NCBI RefSeq assembly: GCF_028640845.1
Contig: NC_080540.1
Coordinates: 264,525,958-264,589,957 of the forward strand
Reading direction: 5' to 3'
From: Ahaetulla prasina
Lineage: Eukaryota; Chordata; Lepidosauria; Squamata; Colubridae
Length of the DNA stretch: 64,000 bases
Each line of letters begins with the position of its first letter. Within the stretch, counting starts at the first letter, position 1. Shown here one piece after another: positions 42,557-54,015 of the stretch. Under the pieces are notes generated by a model. It did not search any database. It was not told the origin of the DNA and saw nothing but the letters and a program-made list of their open reading frames with translations. Both the position numbers and the translations under genes were made by a program.

Positions 42557-43109
42557 GGAACTGGATGCCTTGGTGCCTTAAATAGCCCTTTCCAACTCTG
42601 ATTCTATAGCCCTATGATTATTAGTCAAATTGTTTCAAGATGTACTTAGACTCTTTCCCAAAATATTTACTCATGTCAAATCTATGCAACTCTTCTGGGA
42701 TAGATAGACTTACGACTTTAGTAAAGTAAGAAGGAATAAAAACAATGTTACTGGTCATCACATCATATTTTCGTATGATTATTGATTGAAACCTGGAAGA
42801 TTTTCAGTTGTATAGAAAATAGGAATAGCTAAGTAGCTAAAAAGACATGCTGATCCTATCTGTATGCTCGTGTGTGTGGTGTATGTGTGTGTGAAAGAGA
42901 GAGCAAGAGAGCAAGAGAGCGAATCCACCATTTTTTTCTAAATTCAGGCATACATCCCTGCTTGTCATATAGTATGCTTATCAACTAAAATTAAAACTAA
43001 TTAATTAACTCATAAAAAAAATCAAACTTCTGCACGTGTTTTATTGGGTTCCTGTTAGGAAAGAAAAGGAGTAACATTTTTCACGCCCTGAAACTCCTGC
43101 ATATTCTTC
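42557..43109. other. Spacer with short GT/GA tracts
   Basis: No gene seen. Confidence 0.5.
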
Positions 43110-43112
43110 ATC

Positions 43113-43180
43113 CCTAAGGAATTCTGGAAATTGAAGTCCACAAGTGTGGAAGTTGCCAAGGTTAGACACCCATGACCTAG
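43113..43180. repeat. Right end of a hAT-type element
   Basis: GGAATTCTGGAAATTGAAGTC, GTTGCCAAGG, GACACCCATG. It is the inverted counterpart of the end at 43189. Confidence 0.6.
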
Positions 43181-43188
43181 ATCAAGGG

Positions 43189-43450
43189 TTTCCAACGTTG
43201 GCAACTTTAAGACTTGTGGACTTCAACTCCCAGAATTCCTCAGCCAGCTAAGCTCACCGGCCACCTGGTCTTTGGGTTTCCAGCATGCCCATGAACGCCA
43301 GCCACCTGGTCTTCACGCGAACCGGAGCACCAAAAACCAGACCAGGTGGTTGGTGTGCATGCACATGCCAGAAACCAGAAGAGCAGCTGGCAATAGCACA
43401 CGTGCCCATAGAGAGGGATCTGTGTGCAGCCATCACGGTCATAGGGCAAT
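43189..43450 (+). repeat. Left end of a second hAT-type element of the same family
   Basis: CAAGGGTTTCCAACGTTGGC and TGTGGACTTCAACTCCCAG, then a GC-rich inverted core (CCACCTGGTCTTCACGCG against CCAGACCAGGTGG). The partner end is not clear. Only 8 bases (about 43181-43188) separate it from the previous end. Confidence 0.55.
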
Positions 43451-44280
43451 AGTCAAAATATTATTGTTCTTATTGTTCTTATTCATTGCTTATGATTCTG
43501 CTTCTTTATTCTCCCTCCAGTTAGTCCCAACTTTAATTTTCTAGAAAATAAAACATACTATTTTTTAAATGGAATGTGAATCCCAAATTACAGCTTCTTT
43601 TGGTTTCATTTCCCCACCTACCCTGTATTGATGGCATAAATAGAAACACAGCAGAAAAATCAATGTTGCTTTACTTTGCCTCAATTCTTTTCTATATTTC
43701 TGTGCCCTAGTTAAAATACACCCATGAAACATCTTGATATTGTACATGAAACAACAGGAAATTTGCTTTTCTTTTTATGTATTTCCCTATGGTGCTTTAT
43801 TAATCTGTACAACTGCACATATTTTAGCAAAACATTATTCCAAAATAACATTGGCAAATATTACTTACAATCCCATGTTTTGCAAAGGAGTTCAGATAAT
43901 CTTTCTGTTTGAATGCATTTTAATATTTTGCTTAGTTATTAACAAGACGCCTTAGTTTAATATTTCTTTTATACTAAAAAATAAATAAATACCCAAGCTT
44001 AAAAGCTGATAAAAGTTTGAGAAAGAATAGATATATAATTGCTTTCTATGGGTACAGCTAGTGACCATATCAATGTGTGTTTCTCATCTCTATGTACTAG
44101 CAAAAAATATGTGGGCATAAATTGGTCTGCTTTCATTGCCAGTCCTTGTTATGCTTCAAAAATGCCAGAAACGGTACTGTTCTGATAGAAGAGGACATCT
44201 GCAACTCATTGACTGAAGTACGGAATCTTTGAGAGCAAGATCCCTGAATTTAGTTGTTTTTTTCCAGATATTTCTTTATC
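43451..44280. other. AT-rich spacer
   Basis: No gene seen. Confidence 0.5.
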
Positions 44281-44286
44281 CAACTA

Positions 44287-44575
44287 GGCAATGCTGGGTT
44301 TCAAATTTTTTTACTACTGGTTCTGTGGGTATGGCTTGGTGGGTATGGCTTGGTGGGCATGGCAGGGAGAGGATACTGTAAAATCTCCATTTCCACGCCA
44401 CTCCAGGGGAAGGTTACTGCCAAATCCTCATTTCTTCCTGATCAGCTGGGACTTGGAAAGCAGAGAATAGATGGGAGTGAGGCCAGTCAGAATTTTTACT
44501 ACCGGTTCTCCGAACTACTCAAAAGTTTCCACTACCGGTTCTCCAGAACTGGTCAGAATCTGGTGAAACCCACCT
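44287..44575. repeat. Diverged hAT-family element
   Basis: GCTGGGTTTCAAATTTTTTTAC, CTGTGGGTATGGCTTGG at left; CCGGTTCTCCAGAACTGG and GGTGAAACCCACCTCTG at right. The inverted ends resemble the other hAT copies, but no target duplication is convincing. Confidence 0.6.
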
Positions 44576-44586
44576 CTGCAACTAGA

Positions 44587-45257
44587 TGTTGTGGTCCGCC
44601 AGCAGCCTGTGAAGCTGGCAGCGGAGTCAGACAGTGATGAGACTGAGGAAGAACATGGGCCAGTCCTGGAGGCTGGGGAAGGTATGGATGAGGGCTCTGT
44701 GTCGGAGGCAGAGATGGGCCAGGGCCATCTGGGAATGATATGCAGATTCTGGAACCTCCAGAGGCTGACAGTAGTGAGGCAGAGGAACAGGAGGAACCTG
44801 TTCCTAGTGCACGCATGAGAAGAGCTGCCAGAAGGCAAGAGCAGCTAAAGCAGAGGATGACTCGGAAGTAGGGCCAAGAGATGATTGGCCTCTCCCATAA
44901 GGCTTAAAAGACCAGCAACGGTTTTTGGCCTCTTCGTTGAAAAACAACTGTTGTTTTCCGACAAAGCTGTTGGCAAACAGAAGCTGTTGTTGGAAAACAA
45001 CAACAGCTTCTTGTCTTGCTGCATTTATTTCTTGTCAGTTTCTTCTGCTTCTGAACTTTTGCTAAGAAAAGCCTTTGGCAGTTTGCCTAATTAGACCAAG
45101 GTTGGTGATAAGACTGAAGAATTGCGTTATGAAGAATTTGTTTTGCTTTAGTTTGGACTATGCTGAGAATGAGTTAATTCTCAGCTGTTCTAATGAAGTC
45201 TGTTTGTTTTCAAACTGATTGCGTTTAATACTACCTACTTGGGCCTGGGTCACAACA
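44587..45257 (+). repeat. Solo LTR, 671 bp, with 5-bp target duplication
   Basis: Starts TGTTGTGGTCCG and ends GGTCACAACA. Perfect 5-bp duplication CTAGA (44582-44586, 45258-45262). A TATA-like CTTAAAAG lies near 44904. Upstream of it the sequence encodes an acidic stretch (ESDSDETEEEHGPV, then PEADSSEAEEQEEPVPSA) and a basic end (RMRRAARRQEQLKQRMTRK) closed by a stop near 44870. This is the same arrangement as the LTRs at 10166, 11849 and 24796, with little base identity. Likely excised by LTR recombination, leaving one LTR. Confidence 0.85.
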
Positions 45258-45262
45258 CTAGA

Positions 45263-47120
45263 TAACATTATCAGTGTTAGTAGAGAGTAGTATTTGCTTC
45301 CTTTTTATATATAATAACTTGCCCTGTCAGTTTTGGTGAGGCTGAGGTTTTCTTCTTGGTAGTTATTTGATTAGCTTGTTAGTCATGTCAATCTTGAATG
45401 GGAAAAAAAAAAGCATATTTGCACACCACTCAAAAATTTTTTTTATATGTTATGTGGTACAATAGGGTGGGCATGAGCAAATATACAAGAATGGCTTAGA
45501 ATGGTTAATTTAGATCAAGAAAAAATAAAATTAGTTGAACTAATGCTTTTCATGGCCCTAGTGCTCTTCTGAAAAAACACTAAGCCCATTTCAAAAATAG
45601 GTAATAGGCACAGGGGAAGGATGTGAGCAAAACTAGGGGGAACAATTGATAAAATGTGAGCATTGTCTGTGTTGCAAGGGATTAGCAGTGGTGGCAGAAG
45701 ATGGCTGTGTCTGGCAACACCTAGAAGTATTGTGTTCTTCAAGTAATATAAATACTACGAAGTATAATCATTTAAAACCTGTAGTTGGCAGGAAAAATCT
45801 GTAATATACTCACTGGTGGTAGAATAAGCAACATATCATTGCTCTCTTTCCAGGACTAATGCTCCATCAAGAGCTTTAAATCCATGTTTAAATATAAAGT
45901 ACTTCATAAACATGTGTTGGAGACTCACTTTCTCCTTCAGCCCACACCAAAATGGCCATGGAGGACAGTCCCCAAAGGCTGGAGGCGAAAGCAATGCCTT
46001 TGGTAGCCTAAATCAAACAATAAGAGATGGACAGATCCCAATTCTTAATAGTATTTTCAGCCACATCATTGATTAAATATGGTTGATTATGTCCAGATGA
46101 AAAATTGTCAGGAGAATTGTGTCAGAATTATTACTTTAAAACTGGAACACCTTATCCATGTGCTAGAAAAAGAGACAAAGGCAATGATGCGAGAAGAAGA
46201 TATAAAATAAAACAGTTAGTTTTCTATTTAATTCAGTATTTTCTATTTTCTCTCTCTTTTTCTTTTAGTTAAATGAATTGACATTTGGAATACCAGTGGA
46301 GTAATTTTTTCTGAATTCTAAATAATTTACTATTTATGCACATAACTCATAACACATATATGGATGCATATCGACTGCCAGTTCTGGGCTATAAAATTCA
46401 TATGATCATTATGTAGCAATTTGGGGAGGGAATATTTCTGCCTGCCCATCATGTATAAGCATGACATGCCTGAAACTTCTAAGCAAGATTTTTTTAAAAA
46501 AACAAACGTTCATTTTATTATTCGTTAAAGCAGTGATTCCAAACTTTTTTTCATTACTCAAAACTATTTTGGGAGTCACCAAACAGTTTCATTTTGTGCA
46601 TTTTATGAAGATAAGAGTGGAAAACGCTACTTCACACATGTAGGTGCTGGGAAACAGAAATAATTGCATCACAGAATATTCATCATGAACTGATAGATTC
46701 CAAATGATGCTTTTTTCTTCAAATAATGTTTTGCATTGAATGCTTGACCTAATCTCCACCATTTGCTCTGCAAAACAATTAATTTGTGTATCATTACCCA
46801 AAGAAAAACTACTTGTACTGAATTTTGGGTAATTTATCAAGGTTTGGGAAATTCTGTATCTTCTGACTTCTGCTAGTTGGCCTTCTTAAGTTGTAATCGT
46901 TAACAAATAATTAAGATAAGTTTGTTAGTTCCATGTAATTCAGCAATGCTACTCTCACAGATCTTATAAACAAGATTGTAAGTGAATTGTACTGAATGTT
47001 ACAATTTGTGTATCTTAGTTTTCATCGTTGGAAATGTCCATTTTATCACCACTAGATGTCAGTGTGATCTAAAAAATAATCATGGTAAAGCCTCAAAATC
47101 TATGTACTATTAAAACTCTC
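45263..47120. other. Spacer, no gene seen
   Basis: No convincing gene or classified repeat. AGTGATTCCAAACTTTTT at about 46533 resembles a hAT-type end but no partner was found. Confidence 0.5.
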
Positions 47121-47400
47121 CTTGCCATGACCTTTTAAATGAGAGAAATGGTGCATCACAGAGCAACAATTTTTGAACCAATTGTATAGAATGTGTCCAA
47201 TATCTGGGACCCATGACTCATGAGAGATTGAAGTTTGGGGAAATTGAGGCTGATTCAGTACTAGTGGCTGCTGCAAGGATGCTGGGATGCTGCTGGGGTC
47301 ACATGATCTTCAATTCCAACATTTTGTGACAGTTTCCCAGGCCGTCTCAGAATTCCTCCCTCCATCCCTCCTTCATGCAGCATTAGCCACTTAGCTGTAG
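47121..47400 (+). repeat. Unassigned dispersed repeat, copy 2
   Basis: Counterpart of 40331-40600, see there. Confidence 0.5.
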
Positions 47401-47605
47401 GCTGGCATGGCAAAGGCAAGGCAGATTTTTGCCAGTTCCCCACAAGCAAAGGTAAAGCTGGCAGGAAAGTTGACAGTTACTCCTGCTTCCCCTGCTTTTT
47501 TGCCCATCTATTATCATTATGGTTTTCTGTTTACCTAAGAAAATACCTCTGAAATGACCCAATGAGATATAAGCCATCTAGTAATATCTAAAAATGAAAC
47601 CATAG

Positions 47606-47844
47606 TGTGATGACCCAGCTCAAACACAACAAGCCCTTTGTATTTAATGAAACGTTCCCTTTATTAGGAGTGCCAGCAACTGCTCTCTCACAGCAGGCTG
47701 TGAAGTCTCTAAATCCTATGGAAAGTGATGTTGGTTCCCTTTTCCTCTGAAATAGCCCCAACACACCAGGAGTGTCTCTTTTTCTCTTCCCACACTTGCA
47801 AAAGATGTCCTGGAAGGTGCTCTTGCTTTCTTCCAGCAGCAGAG

Positions 47845-47902
<58 letters not shown>

Positions 47903-48017
47903 GGTCCTGCAGATTCCAAGAAGAATTCTAGTAATTTCCAGACATGATTCAGAAGAGCAGGCTATCAGTGGTTGACTGACAGGGAGATATTTATATACAA
48001 AGTTGACTTCTGGGTCA
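47606..48017 (-). repeat. LTR-like element next to the PLE array
   Basis: Minus strand: starts TGACCCAGAAGTC, has a TATA box TATATAAATA about 25 bases in, a (GT)n tract, an AATAAA signal near 47666 and ends TGGGTCATCACA. The ends are TG...CA, and TGACCCAG/CTGGGTCA form inverted repeats. No target duplication is seen. It interrupts or abuts PLE sequence that starts at 48018. Confidence 0.5.
47850..47900. repeat. (CA)n microsatellite
   Basis: About 25 CA units within the LTR-like element. Confidence 0.92.
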
Positions 48018-48630
48018 ACTAACACGAGGAATGACACCAGAGCCACACTCACGAGGTCCACACAGGATGTCACCACCACACATCCACCCAGAAAGCAGAC
48101 CCAAACCCACACTGATCATGAAGCATGACCAAGGACCAGAAGCCAGACCACAGCTGCAAGATTAACCATTTCAAACCCCTCCAATCCATACATGCAGCAG
48201 ACTGACACCCACTATGAAGATGTAGCACGACCACGAACACGAAGCCAAACCACGAACACGAAGCCAAAGAAATCAAATAAATAAATAAATAAATAAAACA
48301 ACAGCTATGCAGCTCAACAGCTCAAATCCCCCTGCAGCTCAGACTAATCTGAGCACAACCAAGCCCCCACCCAAAGAGGACACATCCCCATCCAATCAGA
48401 GCACCAAAAAAACCCCATCCAATCAGAGCACAGACAAGCTCCCACCCAATCAGTTCAAATCCCCACTAGCAGTTAAAAAGGAAGAAACAGCTGCAGTCAC
48501 ACATTGCTCCCAGAAGCACGAAGCTGAAGCCTGAAGATGACGATTGAGACTTCATCGAAACGTTGCCAAGACACTTCTAGTTTTACGCGGGAGAAAATCT
48601 GAATAACCAAAGGCCTACATATATATATAT
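48018..48630 (+). mobile_element. PLE tandem array: leading 3' terminal piece
   Basis: Starts at ACTAACACGAGG, just past the endonuclease end, and runs through the tail repeats, a hammerhead-like motif (48531-48564; stem GACGAT/ATCGAA-type mismatch, triplet GTT) and the end CCTACATATATATATAT. A (AAAT)n tract at 48276-48300 is unique to this copy. It directly precedes unit A and plays the role of an upstream pseudo-LTR. Confidence 0.85.
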
Positions 48631-49077
48631 GACGACACCTTCATAATCTGGCCACACGGGAAAGAAAAACTTGACAACTTCCTCACACACCTCAATAGCC
48701 TACACCCCAAAATACAGTTCACCATGGAAACAGAAATTAATAACCAACTTCCCTTCCTGGATGTCTTAGTCTACAGAAAACCCAATGGCTCCCTAGGACA
48801 CACCATCTACCAGAAGAAAACACACACAAACCGCTATCTGCACGCACTCTCACACCACCACCCAGCACAGATCAACTCCGTAGCCAAGACACTCATCTCC
48901 AGAACAAAATGCTTAGCTGATGAACAACACCTAAAACCCGAACTAGACACTCTCACTAACGTACTAACATCCAATGGATTCCAAACAAATAAGATTACCA
49001 AGCTAATCCAAAAGAACCCCCCACTAAAATCCAAGACAGAGAACAAGAAAACGGCACAGCCCTCCTCCCATATATAA
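48631..49077 (+). pseudogene. PLE reverse transcriptase C-terminal part, unit A
   Basis: Reads DDTFIIWPHGKEKLDNFL, INNQLPFLDVLVYRKPNG, HTIYQKKTHTNRYLHAL, SVAKTLISRTKCLADEQH and FQTNKITKLIQKNPP. Penelope RTs, related to telomerase, have this order after the active site. The first residues of the YVDD motif are lost at the TA-rich joint. The frame ends at a stop at 49077 because the endonuclease lies in another frame, a lesion shared with unit B. Confidence 0.85.
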
Positions 49078-49511
49078 AAGGCACCACAGACAGAATCAGC
49101 AAGATCCTCCACAAACACAACATCAAGACAGCATTCTGCACAAACAGAAAAATATCCACCATCCTAAGAAACCCCAAAGACAAAATTGAGTTAGAAAATC
49201 AAGGAGTATATGAAATCCCATGCACCGCCTGCCCCACCACATACATTGGACAAACCAACAGAAGAATAAGTGCACGCATTGAAGAACACAAGAACTCATT
49301 CAAAAAAGAGGAACCAACTTCTTCCCTGGTCCAACACTTTAAAGTCACAGGACATGATATTGACTTTAAAAAGACCAGAACTATCGCCAAAACTGAACAC
49401 TTTAACAACAGAATAATCAGAGAAGCCATTGAGATAGAAAAACGCCCACACAGCATGAACAAACGAGATGACACCTCCGCCTACCAGCCATTTGGAAACC
49501 CGCCTTATTGA
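49038..49511 (+). pseudogene. PLE GIY-YIG endonuclease, unit A
   Basis: In the frame through 49038: TALLPYIKGTTDRISKIL, KTAFCTNRKISTILRNP, GVYEIPCTACPTTYIGQTNR (the GIY/YIG pair as GVY and YIG, with two Cys between), RISARIEEHKNSF (catalytic Arg and EH), FKVTGHDIDF, HFNNRIIREAIEIEKRPH. In PLEs this domain cuts target DNA. One C is missing near 49480, which shifts the last ten codons relative to unit B. Confidence 0.85.
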
Positions 49512-49977
49512 CAAACGAGTCCCTAACACGAGGAATGACACCAGACCCACACTCACGAGGTCCACACAGGATGTCACCACCACATCCACCCAGAAAGCAG
49601 ACCCAAACCCACACTGATCATGAAGCACGACCAAGGACCAGAAGCCAGACTGCAGCTGCAACATTAGCCATTTCAAACCCCTCCAATCCATACATGCAGC
49701 AGACTGACACCCACTATGAAGATGTAGCACGACCACAAAGCCAAACAACAGCTATGCAGCTCACCAGCTCAAATCCCCCTGCAACACAGACTAAACTGAG
49801 CACAAACAAGCCCCCACCAACACAGGACACACCCCCAGCCAATCAGAGCACCAAAAAAACCCCATCCAATCAGAGCACAGACAAGCTCCCACCCAATCAG
49901 TTCAAATCCCCACTAGCAGTTAAAAAGGAAGAAACAGCTGCAGTCACACATTGCTCCCAGAAGCACGAAGCTGAAGC

Positions 49978-50011
49978 CTGAAGATGACGAATGAGACTTC
50001 GTCGAAACGTC
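49978..50011 (+). ncRNA. Hammerhead-ribozyme-like core, best copy
   Basis: CTGAAGA (49978-49984), extra T, stem GACGAA (49986-49991), loop TGAGAC, stem TTCGTC (49998-50003), GAA, ACGT (50007-50010, self-complementary) and C50011. Predicted cleavage is after C50011, before GCCAAGAC. All core bases of CUGANGA...GAAA...UH are present. Odd points: one extra base before stem II, helix III of only two pairs without a loop (so a dimer is needed), and a weak stem I (GC/GC plus a distal GAAG/CTTC). Confidence 0.6.
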
Positions 50012-50078
50012 GCCAAGACACTTCCAATTTTACGTGCGAGAAAACCCGAATAACCAAAGATCTACATATATATATGTA

Positions 50079-50525
50079 GACGACACCTTCATAATCTGGC
50101 CACACGGGAAAGAAAAACTTGACAACTTCCTCACACACCTCAATAGCCTACACCCCAAAATACAGTTCACCATGGAAACAGAAATTAATAACCAACTTCC
50201 CTTCCTGGATGTCTTAGTCTACAGAAAACCCAATGGCTCCCTAGGACACACCATCTACCAGAAGAAAACACACACAAACCGCTATCTGCACGCACTCTCA
50301 CACCACCACCCAGCACAGATCAACTCCGTAGCCAAGACACTCATCTCCAGAACAAAATGCTTAGCTGATGAACAACACCTAAAACCCGAACTAGACACTC
50401 TCACTAACGTACTAACATCCAATGGATTCCAAACAAATAAGATTACCAAGCTAATCCAACAAGAACCCCCACTAAAATCCAAGACAGAGAACAAGAAAAC
50501 GGCACAGCCCTCCTCCCATATATAA
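50079..50525 (+). pseudogene. PLE reverse transcriptase C-terminal part, unit B
   Basis: Nearly identical to unit A, but preceded by TATATATGTA so that the full YVDDTF motif can be read (about 50073-50090). ITKLIQQEPP here replaces ITKLIQKNPP. The frame stops at 50525 at the same place as in unit A. Confidence 0.85.
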
Positions 50526-50968
50526 AAGGCACCACAGACAGAATCAGCAAGATCCTCCACAAACACAACATCAAGACAGCATTCTGCACAAACAGAAAAA
50601 TATCCACCATCCTAAGAAACCCCAAAGACAAAATTGAGTTAGAAAATCAAGGAGTATATGAAATCCCATGCACCGCCTGCCCCACCACATACATTGGACA
50701 AACCAACAGAAGAATAAGTGCACGCATTGAAGAACACAAGAACTCATTCAAAAAAGAGGAACCAACTTCTTCCCTGGTCCAACACTTTAAAGTCACAGGA
50801 CATGATATTGACTTTAAAAAGACCAGAACTATCGCCAAAACTGAACACTTTAACAACAGAATAATCAGAGAAGCCATTGAGATAGAAAAACGCCCACACA
50901 GCATGAACAAACGAGATGACACCTCCCGCCTACCAGCCATTTGGAAACCCGCCCTTATTGACAAATGA
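50486..50968 (+). pseudogene. PLE GIY-YIG endonuclease, unit B
   Basis: Same domain as unit A but with an undamaged end, DDTSRLPAIWKPALIDK before the TGA at 50966-50968. The domain itself is open over about 160 codons. It is out of frame with the RT fragment and therefore not expressed as one protein. Confidence 0.87.
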
Positions 50969-51532
50969 GTCCCTAACACGAGGAATGACACCAGACCCAC
51001 ACTCACGAGGTCCACACAGGATGTCACCACCGCACATCCACCCAGAAAGCAGACCCAAACCCACACTGATCATGAAGCACGACCAAGGACCAGAAGCCAG
51101 ACCGCAGCTGCAACATTAGCCATTTCAAACCCTCCAATCCATACATGCAGCAGACTGACACCCACTATGAAGATGTAGCACGACCACAAAGCCAAACAAC
51201 AGCTATGCAGCTCACCAGCTCAAATCCCCTGCAGCACAGACTAGACTGAGCACAACCAAGCCCCCACCAACACAGGACACACCCCAGCCAATCAGAGCAC
51301 AAAACCCCATCCAATCAGAGCACAGCCAAGCTCCCACCCAATCAGTTCAAACCCCACTAGCAGTTAAAAGGAAGAAACAGCTGCGATCACACATTGCTCC
51401 CAGAAGCACGAAGCTGAAGCCTGAAGATGACGAATGAGACTTCACGAAACGCCGCCAAGACACTTCCAATTTTACACGGAGAAAACCCGAACAACCAAAG
51501 ACCTATATACAAACACCGTGAAAACCTCAGAA

Positions 51533-52420
<888 letters not shown>

Positions 52421-53190
52421 ATTTTCTTATGTCTTTTTCAAGCAGGTACCAATAGGTTGCTGATTTGGGTTCTTCCACTGTCGCTTAGAATTTTCTTTCT
52501 GCTGCGTAAGAAACAAATGATCAGGGCAAGATTTTTCCCCCCACAAGGAAGCACTTCAGTCTACAGCACAGGGAGCCATCCCAGTTAACATTTCACCGTT
52601 TATGAAGAATAGCAGAGTTGTTTGTTAGTTCTTGCTTTTTGTTTCTCATAAAAAAGCAGCAGCAATTCCACTCGGGGCAACATTTCACATCAGCTTGTGA
52701 ACTGGCCTTTTAAGTAACCGAAAACAATAAATGACAGAACTTGTAACAGTTATGGGCTTTTCATAACCGAAGTTTTGCTATAGGGAAGAAATTTAATAAA
52801 GAATACATATTGTATCTATAATACTTTCATTCTAAGCCACATTTCTATGAACTTTATAGGAGAAATACAGTGGCTCAAAATTGTTCAAATTACTCCATGC
52901 AAGGTGCATAAATTATTGCCTTGGGAACAATCTCTGTTTAGGGTAACTGGCAAAAAGTATGTACTTAACAAATGGAATTTTACGGATAGATATGGCTGTG
53001 CAAGGAGACTCTGCAGGGCAAAGAAATTGCAAAGAAGTGCAGCATTTAAGAAGTGGAATTTTGTGTCCTTTGCTTAAACAATGTTCCAGTAGCGATGACT
53101 AGAGACAAACATTTTAAATATTTAAATATTTATTGCATATCTACATATGCAGTTCTGTACCCACTAATAAAAAGTTAACCTTCACACAAC
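52421..53190. other. Spacer, no gene seen
   Basis: Nothing recognisable. Confidence 0.5.
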
Positions 53191-53194
53191 AAAA

Positions 53195-54015
53195 GAGAGC
53201 AACAGCAATAGCACTTAAACTTATATACCATTTTACAGTGCTTTACAGCCCTCTCTAAGCAGTTTACAGAATCAGCATATTGCCCCCAGCAATCTGGGTT
53301 CTCATTTTACTGACCTGGGAAGGATGGAAGCAGTGGTGGGACCTGAATAACTTAACAACCGGTTCTCTGGCTGGGTAGGTGTGGCTGGTTAGTCATGTGA
53401 CTGGGTGGGTGATGTCACTTATCACACCCAGCCCCGCCTCCCTGCCACTCACCTCAAAGGCAGAGGTAGGATTCAGCCAGTTGGGGCTAATCCCACCACT
53501 GGCTGGCCCCGCCTCTGCCCATTTTTTGGGCCCTTTTCAGCTGATTTCTGGGCTGTTTTCAGGCCACTTTTTGAGCTGTTTTTCGGCTGTTTTTTCAGGC
53601 TGTTTTTTGGGCCATTATGAGGTTGTTTTGGGTCTGGAGAACAGCCAAAACCAGACCATTTTTCAAACTTTTTCAGCCATTTTTGGGCCATTTTCAGGCT
53701 GTGTTTTGGGCTGTCTTCAGGTTGTTTTTCAGGCCATTTTCAGGCTAATTTTTGGGCCATTTTTGGCCTGGAATATGGCCCAAAACGGGCTGGAAAACAG
53801 CCTGGAAAATGAGCTGGGGTAGGGCCAGCCAGTGGTGGGATTTGCCAGTTCACCAAACTGTGCAGAATCTTTACTACTGGTTTGTCTGAACCGGTGCAAA
53901 CTGGCAACAGCCCACTTCTGGTTGGAAGGCTGAGCCAATCTTGAGCAGATAAGATTGAACTGCTGGCAGCAGAATTAGCCTGCAATACTGCATTCTAACC
54001 ACTGCGCTACCATGG
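53195..54015 (-). mobile_element. Squamate tRNA-derived SINE split by a hAT element
   Basis: Minus strand: head with GCGCAGTGGTTAGAATGCAG (54010 side) and a GTTCAATCTTATC box B, body GGCTCAGCCTTCC, then beyond the insertion CCTTCCCAGGTCAGTAAAATG, AATATGCTGATTCTG, TATATAAGTTTAAGTGC and CTATTGC. The hAT occupies 53331-53920. Confidence 0.8.
53331..53920. mobile_element. hAT-type element, 590 bp, inside a SINE
   Basis: Ends CAGTGGTGGGACC and GCCCACTTCTG; flanks GATGGAAG (53323-53330) and GTTGGAAG (53921-53928). The middle (53520-53810) is an irregular tandem array of units like GGCTGTTTT(C/T)AGGCCATTTT, which gives long but meaningless frames on both strands. A related inner pair of ends (GATTCAGCCAGTTGGGG, GGGATTTGCCAG) suggests one element inside another. 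Confidence 0.78.

Larger units (their letters stand above)
48631..50078 (+). mobile_element. PLE tandem unit A (1448 bp)
   Basis: Begins exactly at the second half of the RT catalytic motif (GACGACACCTTC, Asp-Asp-Thr-Phe) next to a TA run. It contains RT C-terminal, GIY-YIG endonuclease, tail and hammerhead-like end. Unit B repeats it with an offset of 1448 bases. Confidence 0.92.
50079..51530 (+). mobile_element. PLE tandem unit B
   Basis: Same structure as unit A. It ends in the complete tip ACCTATATACAAACACCGTG and AAAACCTCAGAAAAC, followed by a long (AT)n. Its hammerhead-like motif (51421-51452) has a base deleted from stem II (TTC-AC) and GCC for GTC. Confidence 0.9.

Noticed and set aside
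48018..51530. CRISPR-like or satellite array
   Set aside because: The period is 1448 bp with RT and endonuclease coding sequence; there are no short spaced repeats.
53379..53822. 147-codon open frame
   Set aside because: It is built from repeated TTTTCAGGC-type units in a hAT element and has an open antisense frame for the same reason; no domain is visible.
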